DNA of 64,000 nt from Ulvibacterium sp965248315 (GCF_965248315.1 NZ_CBDFIX010000002.1:1674001-1738000); one strand, 5' to 3'. Numbered from the stretch's first letter, positions 9,497 through 18,891 are shown. Translations and numbers: made by a program. Notes: generated from the letters alone by a model not told the origin.

Positions 9497-10051
9497 TTAC
9501 ACCTTCATAATCTCTGCCTCCTTGGCATGGAGAAAGTCGTCTATTTTTTGGGTATAGGTATCCGTAAGCTCTTGTACATCCAATTCCGCATTTTTTTGTA
9601 AATCTTCGGAAATATCCAATCCCTTGATTTCCTTGTTGGCATCCTGTCGTGCACTACGCACCCCTACCTTGGCATGTTCCGCCTCGGCTTTTGCCTGCTT
9701 CACCAACTGTTTTCTACGCTCTTCCGTTAAAGGAGGTACGTTAATGATGATCATTTCACCATTGTTCATCGGATTAAAACCCAGGTTGGCGTTCATAATG
9801 GAAGTCTCTATTTCTTGTAGCATGCTCTTTTCCCAGGGCTGTACGGAGATAGTTCGCCCGTCCGGCGTGTTAATGTTGGAAACTTGGGACAAAGGGGTCT
9901 GTGAACCGTAATACTCTACCATAACCGAAGAAAGCATGGCCGGACTGGCCTTTCCCGCACGGATTTTTATAAATTCCTTTTCCAGATGGGCTATGGCAGC
10001 GCCCATACCCTCTTTCGTTGCCTCAAGTATAAATTGTACCTCTTCGTTCAT
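9497..10051 (-). CDS. frr: Ribosome recycling factor
   Basis: A 184-residue protein of normal RRF length that splits the post-termination ribosome together with EF-G. Family features include EFIKIRAGKASPAML near the N-terminus (about 26-40), the NTPDGRTISVQPWEKSM segment in the middle, and VPPLTEERRKQLVKQAK (about 110-126) in the long three-helix bundle. It lies 40 bases downstream of pyrH on the same strand, the usual pyrH-frr pair. Confidence 0.98.
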   Translation of the reverse strand: MNEEVQFILEATKEGMGAAIAHLEKEFIKIRAGKASPAMLSSVMVEYYGSQTPLSQVSNINTPDGRTISVQPWEKSMLQEIETSIMNANLGFNPMNNGEMIIINVPPLTEERRKQLVKQAKAEAEHAKVGVRSARQDANKEIKGLDISEDLQKNAELDVQELTDTYTQKIDDFLHAKEAEIMKV

Positions 10052-10091
10052 TTTGAAGAATTTTTAAAGGTGAAACAAAAGTTGAACCCAA

Positions 10092-10799
10092 TTATAAGTT
10101 GACTACAGTTCCGATATTCTCTCCTGAAATAATCCTCATTAGATTGCCTTTTTTATTCATATCAAAGACAACAATGGGCAACTCGTTCTCCTGACTTAAC
10201 GTAAAAGCCGTGGTGTCCATTACCTTAAGCCCTTTTCGAAGCACATCATTGAAAGAAATAGTATCGAATTTAGTAGCATTTTTGTCCTTTTCAGGATCGG
10301 AAGTATAAATCCCGTCCACTCGGGTTCCTTTCAAAATAACATCGGCCTCAATTTCAATGGCCCGTAATACTGCAGCGGAATCCGTTGTAAAATATGGATT
10401 TCCCGTTCCTCCTCCAAAAATAACCACTCTCCCTTTTTCCAAATGGCGCATAGCACGTCTACGGATAAAAGGCTCGGCTACTTCATTAATTTTAATTGCG
10501 CTTTGTAAACGGGTCTGTACCCCTTTTTGTTCCAGGGCACTCTGCAGGGCAAGTCCATTTATTACAGTTGCCAACATACCCATGTGGTCTCCCTGTACGC
10601 GGTCCATTCCCGTTGCTGCCCCGGAAAGTCCGCGGAAAATATTACCTCCTCCAATGACCACGGCCACTTCTATGCCATGATCTACTACTTCCTTTATCTC
10701 ATTGGCATATTCGGCAAGCCTTTTGGGATCTATTCCATATTGTCTTTCTCCCATAAGGGCCTCACCGCTCAATTTTAAAAGTATCCTTTTATACTCCAT
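10092..10799 (-). CDS. pyrH: Uridylate kinase (UMP kinase)
   Basis: A 235-residue hexameric UMP kinase of the amino-acid-kinase fold that makes UDP from UMP and ATP. Signature segments are KRILLKLSGEALMG at the N-terminus, VVIGGGNIFRG (about 47-57), the FGGGTGNPYFTTDSAA segment (about 127-142) and a C-terminal nucleotide-site region. It is followed by frr. In many bacteria rpsB-tsf precede pyrH directly; here tsf is 8 kb away, separated by genes on the other strand. A possible promoter lies at 10819-10846. Confidence 0.98.
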   Translation of the reverse strand: MEYKRILLKLSGEALMGERQYGIDPKRLAEYANEIKEVVDHGIEVAVVIGGGNIFRGLSGAATGMDRVQGDHMGMLATVINGLALQSALEQKGVQTRLQSAIKINEVAEPFIRRRAMRHLEKGRVVIFGGGTGNPYFTTDSAAVLRAIEIEADVILKGTRVDGIYTSDPEKDKNATKFDTISFNDVLRKGLKVMDTTAFTLSQENELPIVVFDMNKKGNLMRIISGENIGTVVNL

Positions 10800-10818
10800 G
10801 CCAAGAAATTGTTTCAGG

Positions 10819-10846
10819 CAAAAATAATCAAAAAAAGTTAGGCAAA
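10819..10846 (-). promoter_or_regulatory. Possible pyrH-frr promoter
   Basis: On the minus strand a TAnnTTTG -7 element (seen as CAAAAATA at 10819-10826) is followed upstream by TTTG (CAAA at 10843-10846). The spacing is 16 bases rather than the usual 19 or so, so support is moderate. Its position, 20 bases before the pyrH start, is sensible only for a short leader. Confidence 0.35.
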
Positions 10847-10979
10847 ACTTTCACTTTTTCGGTTATTGATGCCATAATTATTTCATAATAATGATATATT
10901 GATGCCGTATATTTTATATTCTTGCAACACATTAATAATTATGATGTTAAGTATTGAATAGATGGTAAAAACGATAATA

Positions 10980-12851
10980 ATGAAAAAACTAATTGTAGTA
11001 TCCCTTCTAACGATGACAATTTATGGCTGCGGTTCCTCTAAATCTCTGTTGACTGTAGAAAAAGCTCCTATGGCCGTAATGATAGATTTAGTAAATGTTG
11101 TTGATGACAAGGTACAAGTATCTATCGATCCCGGGGCTTTCCAACAGGATATGGTTTCCTTTTACATCCCCAAAACGGTTCCAGGAACCTATAGCGAGGA
11201 CAATTATGGTAAGTATGTGGAAGGTTTTAAAGCATTGGATTATAAAGGGAATGAACTTGCGGTTAACAAGGCCGATGACAATACTTGGAATATCTCAAAC
11301 GCAAGGAGTTTAGATAGGGTTTCCTACTATGTAAATGACACCTTTGACACGGAAAGTGAGGTTAAAGATGCCGTTTTCTCCCCGGCAGGCACTAACATTT
11401 TGGCCAATAAGAACTATGTTTTGAACCTACATGGATTTGTGGGGTATTTTAACGGATTAAAAGAGATGCCTTATGAACTTTCTATTACAAGGCCTTCGGG
11501 TCTCACGGCTACTACCTCCCTTAAGGAAAAGAGTGCCGAAGGATTGGCCCCCAATATAGATCTGTTTACGGCCGATCGCTATTTTGAGGTCATCGACAAC
11601 CCAATCCAATATACAGAGCCGAATACGGAAACTTTCCAAATCAACGATATTGCGGTTACGCTCAGTGTATACTCACCCAATGGAACGTACACCGCATCGA
11701 GCTTAAAAGACCGTATGGAGAAAATGATGACGGCCCAAAAGGCTTTTCTGGGTGATATTGATGGTACCAAAGAATACAACATTTTGTTATACTTGTCCAC
11801 TATGGAGCCTTCAGATGCCAATGGTTTTGGGGCTTTGGAACACCATACTTCCACTGTTGTGGTTTTGCCGGAGGCTATGCCCCAGGATCGTTTGGAGCAG
11901 GCTATGGTGGACGTTGTATCACACGAGTTCTTTCATATTGTTACGCCGTTGAACATACATTCGGAAGAAATTCAATATTTCGATTTTAATGACCCTAAAA
12001 TGTCCGAGCATTTGTGGATGTATGAAGGAACTACCGAATATTTTGCCAATATCTTTCAAATTCAACAAGGATTGATAAATGAGGAGGAATTTTATAAACG
12101 GATGATGGACAAGACCAACAATGCCAAGGCCTACGATGATGCGATGTCCTTTACTGAAATGAGCAAGAACATTCTTGAGGAACCTTATGAAAAGAACTAT
12201 GCAAATGTCTATGAGAAGGGGGCTTTGATCAATATGGTGCTGGACATTTTGTTGAGGGAACAAAGTGACGGTGAAAAAGGAGTGTTGTGGTTAATGAAGG
12301 AACTCTCGAAAAAATACGGGGACATGACCCCTTTTAAGGATGAGGAGTTGATCGATGAGATCGTAGCGATGACCTATCCGGAGATCCGAACTTTTTTTGA
12401 TACTCATGTTATTGGAAACACCCCAATAGATTACAGCAAGTATTTGGCCAAGGTTGGCCTAACCATTAAAACCATTGAAAAGGAGTCGGGTTATTTTCTG
12501 GATGGTGAGATACCCTTTATAGATGTCAATCAATCCGAGGGGAACTCCATCTTTGTTCGGAAAGGAATTGAATTGAACTCATTTTTCAATGATTTGGGTG
12601 CCAAAGGCGGTGATGTTATAAAAAGCATCAACGATACTTCCATCAATCTTGACGCCATTCGGCCCATCATCGGACAAAGTTTTCAATGGAGTCCGGAAAC
12701 AGAAATTAAGATGATCGTACAACGGGAGGGAGAGGAGATAACTTTGGAAGGAAAAGTAGGAACTCCCGTGTTACAGGTAGAGACTATTGTTCCTATGGAA
12801 AATGTAAGCTCAAAAGAAACCCAGTTGCGTGAAGCTTGGTTAAAGGGCTAA
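10980..12851 (+). CDS. M61-family metallopeptidase, lipoprotein
   Basis: A 623-residue M61 (glycyl aminopeptidase-like) peptidase with a C-terminal PDZ domain. The zinc motif HEFFH is at residues 315-319, with the downstream glutamate in EGTTEYFAN at about 349. The N-terminal part is the beta-rich M61 domain and the last 100 residues look like PDZ (GAKGGDVIKSIND). Starting at the ATG at 10980 gives a typical lipoprotein signal with the lipidated cysteine at residue 17 (TIYGCGSS); an in-frame ATG at 10962 adds six residues and cannot be excluded. It is probably an outer-membrane-anchored peptidase. It is followed by a strong hairpin terminator, so it is likely transcribed alone. Confidence 0.92.
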   Translation: MKKLIVVSLLTMTIYGCGSSKSLLTVEKAPMAVMIDLVNVVDDKVQVSIDPGAFQQDMVSFYIPKTVPGTYSEDNYGKYVEGFKALDYKGNELAVNKADDNTWNISNARSLDRVSYYVNDTFDTESEVKDAVFSPAGTNILANKNYVLNLHGFVGYFNGLKEMPYELSITRPSGLTATTSLKEKSAEGLAPNIDLFTADRYFEVIDNPIQYTEPNTETFQINDIAVTLSVYSPNGTYTASSLKDRMEKMMTAQKAFLGDIDGTKEYNILLYLSTMEPSDANGFGALEHHTSTVVVLPEAMPQDRLEQAMVDVVSHEFFHIVTPLNIHSEEIQYFDFNDPKMSEHLWMYEGTTEYFANIFQIQQGLINEEEFYKRMMDKTNNAKAYDDAMSFTEMSKNILEEPYEKNYANVYEKGALINMVLDILLREQSDGEKGVLWLMKELSKKYGDMTPFKDEELIDEIVAMTYPEIRTFFDTHVIGNTPIDYSKYLAKVGLTIKTIEKESGYFLDGEIPFIDVNQSEGNSIFVRKGIELNSFFNDLGAKGGDVIKSINDTSINLDAIRPIIGQSFQWSPETEIKMIVQREGEEITLEGKVGTPVLQVETIVPMENVSSKETQLREAWLKG

Positions 12852-12875
12852 CAATGAATGTATCTTACTATTCTG

Positions 12876-12902
12876 AACGTCACCCATTAGGTGACGTTTT
12901 GG
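12876..12902 (+). terminator. Terminator after the M61 peptidase gene
   Basis: A perfect 9-bp stem (AACGTCACC at 12876-12884 with GGTGACGTT at 12890-12898) and a 5-base loop are followed by a T-rich stretch. It lies 24 bases after the stop codon. Confidence 0.75.
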
Positions 12903-13002
12903 TTTTATTGGTTTCTGCATGCAACCCATACCAATTTTTGATGTCTTTAGTATGTGAATATCTTCCGGTGCAGATTATATTTAATAAAAAGTAGATTTGG
13001 GG

Positions 13003-15351
13003 ATGCTTAAGCTAGTTTTGGCAAACATTTACAAAAAAAGCAACTATACCTTTTTGATTGTAGTATTCTCCATTTCGTTAAGCTCTGCCCAAACGCTTAC
13101 ACAAACAGTAAAGGGCAGGATTTTGGATGCCGAGACTGAGGCTCCTTTACTAGGTGCGGATATAGTAGTTTTGAACAGTAATCCACCGAAAGGAGCGGTA
13201 ACGGACGAACAGGGATTTTTTAGACTGGAGGGAATTCCGGTGGGTCGTGCCTCATTTCAATTTACTTTCTTGGGATATGAGGATTTTGTTGCATCTGAAA
13301 TTCTTATTGGTTCCGCTAAAGAAGTGGAATTGAATATATATCTGACCGAAGCGTTAAATCAACTGGATGAGGTTGTACTTATTGCTCCCACGGACAACAG
13401 CGCACCGAACAACAAACTGGCTACGGTAAGCGCACGTTCTTTTAGCGTGGAGGAGACCAAACGTTTTCCCGCAAGTGTTAGCGATCCGGGACGTATGGCC
13501 CTATCGTTTGCCGGGGTGACCAACTCGGATGATTCCAGTAATGAGATTATTATTAGGGGAAACGCTCCCAATCAACTGTTATGGCGGATTGAGGGTATTG
13601 AGGTGCCGGAACCCAATCACTTTTCGGAGGAAGGATACTCTCCGGGCAATGTGAGTTTGGTTAGTACAAGTATGTTGGGAAAATCGGACTTCTTTACGGG
13701 CGCCTTTCCAGCAACTTATGGAAATGCGCTTTCCGGTGTTTTTGATATCAATTTAAGAAACGGGAACAGTGAAAAGGGGGAGTATGCCTTTCAATTTGGG
13801 GTATTGGGTGCGGACCTTACCGCAGAAGGTCCATTTAGCAAGGGTTACAGAGGGTCTTATTTGGTCAATTATCGCTATTCCACGATTGCTTTGCTAAATC
13901 AAATTACCGATGTTACCCCTGGAAGTACCCCTACTTTTCAAGATATTTCCATGAAATTGAATTTTCCTTTGGGTTCAAGGACCAATCTTTCTATTTGGGG
14001 AATCGGTGGAATTAGTGATGAGGATGAGGATCCTGAAATAAACGACAACTTTTCAAGTGAGGAGATTTTTAAGTCCAAAACCTATATGTCCGGGTTAACA
14101 ATTTCACATTTCTTCAAGAATAATGACAAATTGGAAACAAGGCTTTCATATTCCGGAAATGCCAGTGATTATGTATTTGAATCACGAAATACCGATACAA
14201 GTGATTTTTTTGAGGAAAGTGATATTCTTCGCAACAATGCCTTCCGTTTAATTGCGGACTACACCAAAAAGGTGAGCGCTAAAACAACCTTAAATTCCGG
14301 AGCTATTTTAAGTTTTTTGAACTATGATGTGTTGACCACGGAAACCTTTAACGATCAAAGTAGGGATTTGGTTAGGGAAGAAGGTAGTGGTACTATGGCG
14401 CAGGCCTATGTGCAGGGGAAATATCGTTTTACAACGAATTTCTCCACCACTTTTGGTCTTCATGGCACCTATTTTTGGGTCAATAAGGACTTTGTCGTAG
14501 AGCCCAGGTTGGGCCTCCAATGGAACGTAAATCCCAATCATACCCTGAGTGCAGGTTTCGGAATACATTCAAGAAGAATGCCACTCAATCAATATTTTAT
14601 TAACATTCCTGAAGGAACCGGGTTTCGAACCCCGAATACGGACTTGGATTTAATGCAGGCCGTTCATTACATCATTGGGCACGATTGGCGAATCATTAAA
14701 AATGGACATATAAAAGTTGAAGTATACTATCAAGACCTGAATAAGGTAGCAGTATCCAGAGATCCTAACTTTACCGCGTCATACCTAAATGGACAATTTA
14801 TTCCCGTTGAATTGACGGATACTGGTGATGGGCGAAATTATGGCATTGAGTTCACTTTTGAGAAATTCTTTTCACGTCAATATTATTTTTTGACCACGGC
14901 ATCCTTATATGATACAAAATATAGGGCTTCGGATGGCAATTGGTATGATAGTGCCTATAACTATAACTATACCTTCAATTTGGTGGGTGGAAAGGAATTT
15001 ACTGTGGGTAAGAAACAAAACAACACTATTGGCCTCAATGCAAGGATACTTGTAAATGGTGGAAAAAGGGCCACACCCATAGATCAAGAATTTTTTGAGG
15101 AGACCGGGGAAATCCGTTTGGAGCAAAGTCTTAGAAATACGGTTGAACTGGATAGCTACTTCCGGTTGGATGCCAGTATTTATTATCGCCTAAACAGGCC
15201 CAAAGCTGCCCATAGAATTTCTCTGGATATTCAAAACGTTACCAACAGACAAAATGTTGACACAGCTTTTTTTAATCCCAATACAGGGCAACTGGAAACC
15301 GATCTGCAACTTGAATTGATTCCCTTTATCAACTACAGGATAGAGTTTTAG
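13003..15351 (+). CDS. TonB-dependent receptor with carboxypeptidase-regulatory-like domain
   Basis: A 782-residue outer-membrane receptor. After a signal peptide (ending SISLSSAQ, about residue 30) comes a carboxypeptidase-regulatory-like beta-sandwich (about 35-120, VKGRILDAETEAPLLGADI), a plug domain (about 140-250, including IIIRGNAPNQLLWRIEGIEV) and a 22-strand barrel to the C-terminus, ending FINYRIEF. The ATG at 13003 is preferred over a TTG six bases earlier. Substrate is unknown; there is no SusD or DUF4249 partner beside it, unlike the second receptor of this window. The ECF sigma factor gene follows 229 bases later, but the neighbouring anti-sigma candidate is not FecR-like, so a sigma/receptor signalling pair is not supported. 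Confidence 0.92.
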   Translation: MLKLVLANIYKKSNYTFLIVVFSISLSSAQTLTQTVKGRILDAETEAPLLGADIVVLNSNPPKGAVTDEQGFFRLEGIPVGRASFQFTFLGYEDFVASEILIGSAKEVELNIYLTEALNQLDEVVLIAPTDNSAPNNKLATVSARSFSVEETKRFPASVSDPGRMALSFAGVTNSDDSSNEIIIRGNAPNQLLWRIEGIEVPEPNHFSEEGYSPGNVSLVSTSMLGKSDFFTGAFPATYGNALSGVFDINLRNGNSEKGEYAFQFGVLGADLTAEGPFSKGYRGSYLVNYRYSTIALLNQITDVTPGSTPTFQDISMKLNFPLGSRTNLSIWGIGGISDEDEDPEINDNFSSEEIFKSKTYMSGLTISHFFKNNDKLETRLSYSGNASDYVFESRNTDTSDFFEESDILRNNAFRLIADYTKKVSAKTTLNSGAILSFLNYDVLTTETFNDQSRDLVREEGSGTMAQAYVQGKYRFTTNFSTTFGLHGTYFWVNKDFVVEPRLGLQWNVNPNHTLSAGFGIHSRRMPLNQYFINIPEGTGFRTPNTDLDLMQAVHYIIGHDWRIIKNGHIKVEVYYQDLNKVAVSRDPNFTASYLNGQFIPVELTDTGDGRNYGIEFTFEKFFSRQYYFLTTASLYDTKYRASDGNWYDSAYNYNYTFNLVGGKEFTVGKKQNNTIGLNARILVNGGKRATPIDQEFFEETGEIRLEQSLRNTVELDSYFRLDASIYYRLNRPKAAHRISLDIQNVTNRQNVDTAFFNPNTGQLETDLQLELIPFINYRIEF

Positions 15352-15528
15352 CAAACCCGATTATCCTATCACTTTCTAAAAAGAGTCGTTAAAATGACAC
15401 CTTAAATTTGCGAAGGGTTATTTTACAACATCTAGTATTCATTAGTGTTTTGTCTCCTAGACCGGGCCTTAACAAGGGTCGTTTTCTTTTGATTAAAAGG
15501 AGTACCTTAAAAGAAATTTGAACTTTTT

Positions 15529-15556
15529 TGTAACCTTTTCAAAAAACATCGGTTTA
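15529..15556 (+). promoter_or_regulatory. Possible ECF-type promoter before the sigma factor gene
   Basis: TGTAACC (15529-15535) and CGGTTTA (15550-15556) are spaced like an ECF -35 (with its AAC core) and -10, 25 bases before the sigma gene ATG. This would fit autoregulation, but the -10 lacks the common CGTC core and the spacing is short. Confidence 0.25.
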
Positions 15557-15580
15557 CCCTTCTGAAGACCTAGATAAAGC

Positions 15581-16132
15581 ATGCAGCAACTGACCGATAA
15601 CGCATTAATGCTAAAAGTAAAATCAGGGGACCTGGATAAATTGGGTCTGTTGTACGAACGACATAAAAAAAGGTTGTTCGGCTTTTTTTACAATATGAAC
15701 GGAAATCCATCCATTAGTGAGGACTTGGTACAGAACGTATTTATAAGGATGCTGAGGTACAGGCATACATTTACCGGAGAAGGCTCTTTTGCGGCCTGGA
15801 TGTTCAGAACGGCAAGAAATATAAACTACGACCATTACAGAAAGCATAAAAAGGAAGCTAACCAAACCGGACTTACATCGTTAGAATATAGATTAGAGGA
15901 CGAACAAGGGTTGGAAAGCAAAATGGAGGGAAAGGATAAAATTTCACAATTGAATCGCGCTATGCAGCTGTTGACACCTGAAAAAAGGGAAGTTTTGATA
16001 CTGAGCAAATACAAAGGAATGAAATTTAGCGAAATAGGGGAAATTTTAGGATGTAGCGAGGGCGCTGCCAAAGTAAAGGCTCATAGGGCACTAAAGGATT
16101 TAAGAACAATTTTTCTACAACTGGAAATGTAA
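15581..16132 (+). CDS. ECF-family RNA polymerase sigma factor
   Basis: A 183-residue group IV sigma factor. Region 2 lies at about 25-95 with EDLVQNVFIRMLRYRHTFTG and the -10-recognising FAAWMFRTARNINYDHYRK. Region 4 lies at about 125-175 with the helix-turn-helix LSKYKGMKFSEIGEILGCSE and GAAKVKAHRALKDLR. There is no region 3. The next gene starts 6 bases after the stop and encodes a membrane protein that is the probable anti-sigma factor. Target genes probably include the two DUF4097 genes downstream (inference from position). Confidence 0.95.
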   Translation: MQQLTDNALMLKVKSGDLDKLGLLYERHKKRLFGFFYNMNGNPSISEDLVQNVFIRMLRYRHTFTGEGSFAAWMFRTARNINYDHYRKHKKEANQTGLTSLEYRLEDEQGLESKMEGKDKISQLNRAMQLLTPEKREVLILSKYKGMKFSEIGEILGCSEGAAKVKAHRALKDLRTIFLQLEM

Positions 16133-16138
16133 TAAGTT

Positions 16139-16942
16139 ATGGAACAGGAAAGATTCGACATATGGATGATGGAATACCTCTCCGATACTTTGGATGTGGA
16201 AGGGAAAAAGGAATTTGAACGGTTTTTACAAGACCATCAGGAATATCAAAAACAGTTTAAAGAGATGCAACGGACTTGGAGTCAAGTAGATATTACATCC
16301 GTCCCTGAACCATCCGAGGCTATGGATAAACGTTTTTTTGACATGCTCCAAAACGAAATCGGGAAATCGGAAAAATCAAAGCAAAGTGTACCTTCCTTGT
16401 TCTCAAAAATTGCAACGGTTCTTTGGAGACCACAAATAGCCTACGGAGTATTGTTATTGGTATTAGGACTAAATCTGGGGTATTTTTTGAATTCGGATCG
16501 CCCTTCAGAAGTTGTAAAAACGACGGTGACCGACAACTCCGAGGCAGAGGAGGTAAGGCAACAATTGGTATTGACCCTATTGAAACAGCCATCAGCCAAT
16601 GAACGCTTACAGGGCATAAACGAAGCTACCAAGATCAAAGAAGTAGATGAAACGGTTATCAAGGCCCTATTGCAAACGTTGAATAGCGATTCCAATGTAA
16701 ATGTACGTCTGGCCGCGATAGAATCGCTGACCAATTATTTGGATCACCCAACAGTAAGAGAGGGCTTGGTGCAGTCCATAGTAAAGCAAGATTCCCCAAT
16801 AGTCCAAGTGACTTTGGCAAGTCTAATGGTAGCCCTTCAAGAGAAGAAATCCATAGAGTCTTTTAAGACGTTAATGCGTACACAGGAATTGGATCAGTCT
16901 GTGAAACAAAAGTTGGAAACATCAATCAATTCAATCATCTAG
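16139..16942 (+). CDS. Membrane anti-sigma-factor candidate with HEAT repeats
   Basis: A 267-residue protein. The N-terminal cytoplasmic part (1-95, with DIWMMEYLSDTLDVEGKKEFE) resembles anti-sigma domains but has no HxxxCxxC zinc motif, so it is not a ZAS-type domain. One membrane helix follows (about 98-117, YGVLLLVLGLNLGYFL). The C-terminal part (about 135-267) has helical HEAT-like repeats (VNVRLAAIESLTNYLDHPTV, then IVQVTLASLMVALQEKKSIE), probably periplasmic. Its position 6 bases after the ECF sigma gene supports the anti-sigma role; this is inferred, not shown. How HEAT repeats sense a signal is unknown. Confidence 0.8.
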   Translation: MEQERFDIWMMEYLSDTLDVEGKKEFERFLQDHQEYQKQFKEMQRTWSQVDITSVPEPSEAMDKRFFDMLQNEIGKSEKSKQSVPSLFSKIATVLWRPQIAYGVLLLVLGLNLGYFLNSDRPSEVVKTTVTDNSEAEEVRQQLVLTLLKQPSANERLQGINEATKIKEVDETVIKALLQTLNSDSNVNVRLAAIESLTNYLDHPTVREGLVQSIVKQDSPIVQVTLASLMVALQEKKSIESFKTLMRTQELDQSVKQKLETSINSII

Positions 16943-17036
16943 AGTTGATATCAAATACATAATACGAGGAGTTTATTCATCAATAAGTGCTGAACCTGTT
17001 TCGGCACCAAATCACGAACAGTTAAAACTTAGACAA

Positions 17037-17903
17037 ATGAAAAGAGTAGTAGTATGTGCCATGTTAGTAGGTTCTTTTATGATACAATGTGCAAAGGCAC
17101 AGAAAAAAGAATTTAGTGAAATCATTAAGAAAGAACTGTCCTATACGAATGCAGGCGGGGACAGAATGCTTGAGGTTCAGAACCTCAATGGTTCCATATC
17201 GGTTGAAGGATATGACGGTGATAGGGTGCTTTTGGAGGTGGAAAAAATCGTAGCCGCTAGTACCGCAACAGATCTTGAACTAGGAAAAAAGGAAATCGGG
17301 GTAAAAGTCTTCCAAGAGGGCAATAAGCTTGTCGTTTATCCAGATTCGCCCAATATGCATTACAAAGATGGTCGGTTTACCTCCAAAAACTGTCAACATT
17401 GGGAGGAGTCTCCTTATGAGCATACCTTGAACTTCAAGGTGAAAATGCCTAAAAACAGTAGGCTAAAGGTCGGTGCGATCAATAACGGGGAGGTTTTGGT
17501 AAAAAACACCAACGGTGATTATATAGAGGCCCATAATATAAATGGAGGAATTGAGCTTATGAACATTACAGGGGAGACCAAAGTGCATTGTATCAATGGA
17601 AAAGTGAATATTTCCTATGCGGATAATCCAAAAGTTGCATCGACTTATTATTCGCTTAATGGGGATATCAACATTACCTATCAAAGGAATTTATCGGCAG
17701 ATATCGCTTTCAAAAGCATGAATGGAGAACTGTTTACAGATTTTGATATTGCCAAACAGTTTTCCAGGACTATCAAAAACAAGACCGGGGAAAGGAATGT
17801 TAAATATAAGTACGAGTCCAAACCTATAGTACGGGTAGGGGAGGGTGGTTTGTCCTTCGATTTTGAGACCTTGAACGGGGATGTAATTATTAAAAAAATA
17901 TAA
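17037..17903 (+). CDS. DUF4097-family beta-repeat exported protein, first copy
   Basis: A 288-residue protein with a signal peptide (MKRVVVCAMLVGSFMIQCAKA), likely exported to the periplasm or outer membrane. The mature part has repeated short beta-strand units built on an asparagine-glycine turn (LNGSISVEGYDGD, INGGIEL, INGKVNI, LNGDINI, MNGELFT, LNGDVII), the pattern of DUF4097 adhesin-like proteins, which form a stacked beta structure. Function is not known. It follows the sigma/anti-sigma pair and is a paralogue of the next gene; both probably belong to the regulon of this ECF system (inference). Confidence 0.85.
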   Translation: MKRVVVCAMLVGSFMIQCAKAQKKEFSEIIKKELSYTNAGGDRMLEVQNLNGSISVEGYDGDRVLLEVEKIVAASTATDLELGKKEIGVKVFQEGNKLVVYPDSPNMHYKDGRFTSKNCQHWEESPYEHTLNFKVKMPKNSRLKVGAINNGEVLVKNTNGDYIEAHNINGGIELMNITGETKVHCINGKVNISYADNPKVASTYYSLNGDINITYQRNLSADIAFKSMNGELFTDFDIAKQFSRTIKNKTGERNVKYKYESKPIVRVGEGGLSFDFETLNGDVIIKKI

Positions 17904-17984
17904 AAGGAATAGCGATTCCCATTAGTGTATTACAGTGTCTGATTCTAACAGATAGAAATGTTTAAAAAATTAAAAAATAGAGAA

Positions 17985-18797
17985 ATGAAAAATATCGGAT
18001 TATTAATCGTATCAATGCTCATGTTACCCTTATTGATCAATGCTCAAGAGGAGAGTGTGGAATTGTTTTCAGTACCATTAAGTGATGCCAACAGTCCTGG
18101 AAAATTGATTGTAGAGCAATTGGCAGGGTCAATAGATGTTCTGGCCTACGAGGGGAATGAGGTAGTTGTTAAGGCCTCGTTCGGTAATAAAAAGGAGCAC
18201 TACAAGGAGAAGAAAGAAAAGAGTGGCCTAAGGCGGATTCAAAATAGTTCCTTAAAAATAAGTGCCGAGGAAAAGAACAATGTGGTTCGGATTATTAATG
18301 AACAATGGGATAGGGCCACCAATCTTGAAATTAAGGTGCCTAAGAACTTCTCATTGAAACTAGGTACCGTTAACCAGGGAAACATTAACGTAAAAGGAGT
18401 TAGCGGTGAAATGGAGATCAGTAACGTAAATGGTGAAATAACTCTTGAGAGTGTTAGTGGATCTGCTTTAGCCGATACAGTCAATGGGGATATAAAAGTA
18501 GGCTTCGTCTCGGTTACACCAAATGTGAATATGGCCTTTAGTAGTCTTAATGGGGACTTGGACGTTACCTTTCCAAATTCAATAAAGAGCGACCTTAAAC
18601 TAAAATCTGAACAGGGCGATATCTACACGGATTTTGAAATGGTCACCGATAAACAAAAGGCGGTTTCCAAAACCGACGAATCATCAAGTACCTACAAAGT
18701 GCAGATTGAACAATGGGTACGTGGACAGCTAAATGGTGGTGGCCCGGAAATGCTTTTTAAAACCTTTAATGGAGATATTATTATAAGATCTAACTAG
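17985..18797 (+). CDS. DUF4097-family beta-repeat exported protein, second copy
   Basis: A 270-residue paralogue of the preceding gene. The ATG at 17985 starts a signal peptide (MKNIGLLIVSMLMLPLLINA); an upstream in-frame ATG at 17958 would add nine charged residues and is less likely. The same beta-turn units are visible (LAGSIDVLAYEGN, VNGEITL, VNGDIKV, LNGDLDV, FNGDIII). It follows its sibling by 81 bases and ends before a strong hairpin terminator. Tandem duplication with divergence is the simplest origin. Function unknown. Confidence 0.85.
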   Translation: MKNIGLLIVSMLMLPLLINAQEESVELFSVPLSDANSPGKLIVEQLAGSIDVLAYEGNEVVVKASFGNKKEHYKEKKEKSGLRRIQNSSLKISAEEKNNVVRIINEQWDRATNLEIKVPKNFSLKLGTVNQGNINVKGVSGEMEISNVNGEITLESVSGSALADTVNGDIKVGFVSVTPNVNMAFSSLNGDLDVTFPNSIKSDLKLKSEQGDIYTDFEMVTDKQKAVSKTDESSSTYKVQIEQWVRGQLNGGGPEMLFKTFNGDIIIRSN

Positions 18798-18833
18798 CTC
18801 CAGTACATTTCTTAAGCAATAAGTTTTGATACA

Positions 18834-18865
18834 AAGACGCCCCGACAAAACTGCCGGGGCGTCTT
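18834..18865. terminator. Bidirectional hairpin between DUF4097 gene and tsf
   Basis: A perfect 11-bp stem, AAGACGCCCCG (18834-18844) with CGGGGCGTCTT (18855-18865) and a 10-base loop, lies between two convergent genes. The T run on either side is short, but position and strength support termination of both. Confidence 0.75.
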
Positions 18866-18891
18866 CATAAGAATTGGTTTTATGCTTTAAA

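Noticed and set aside
12997..15580. TonB receptor and ECF sigma factor as a FecIR-type signalling pair
   Set aside because: The receptor lacks a visible signalling extension, the anti-sigma candidate is not FecR-like, and a 229-base gap separates the receptor from the sigma gene.
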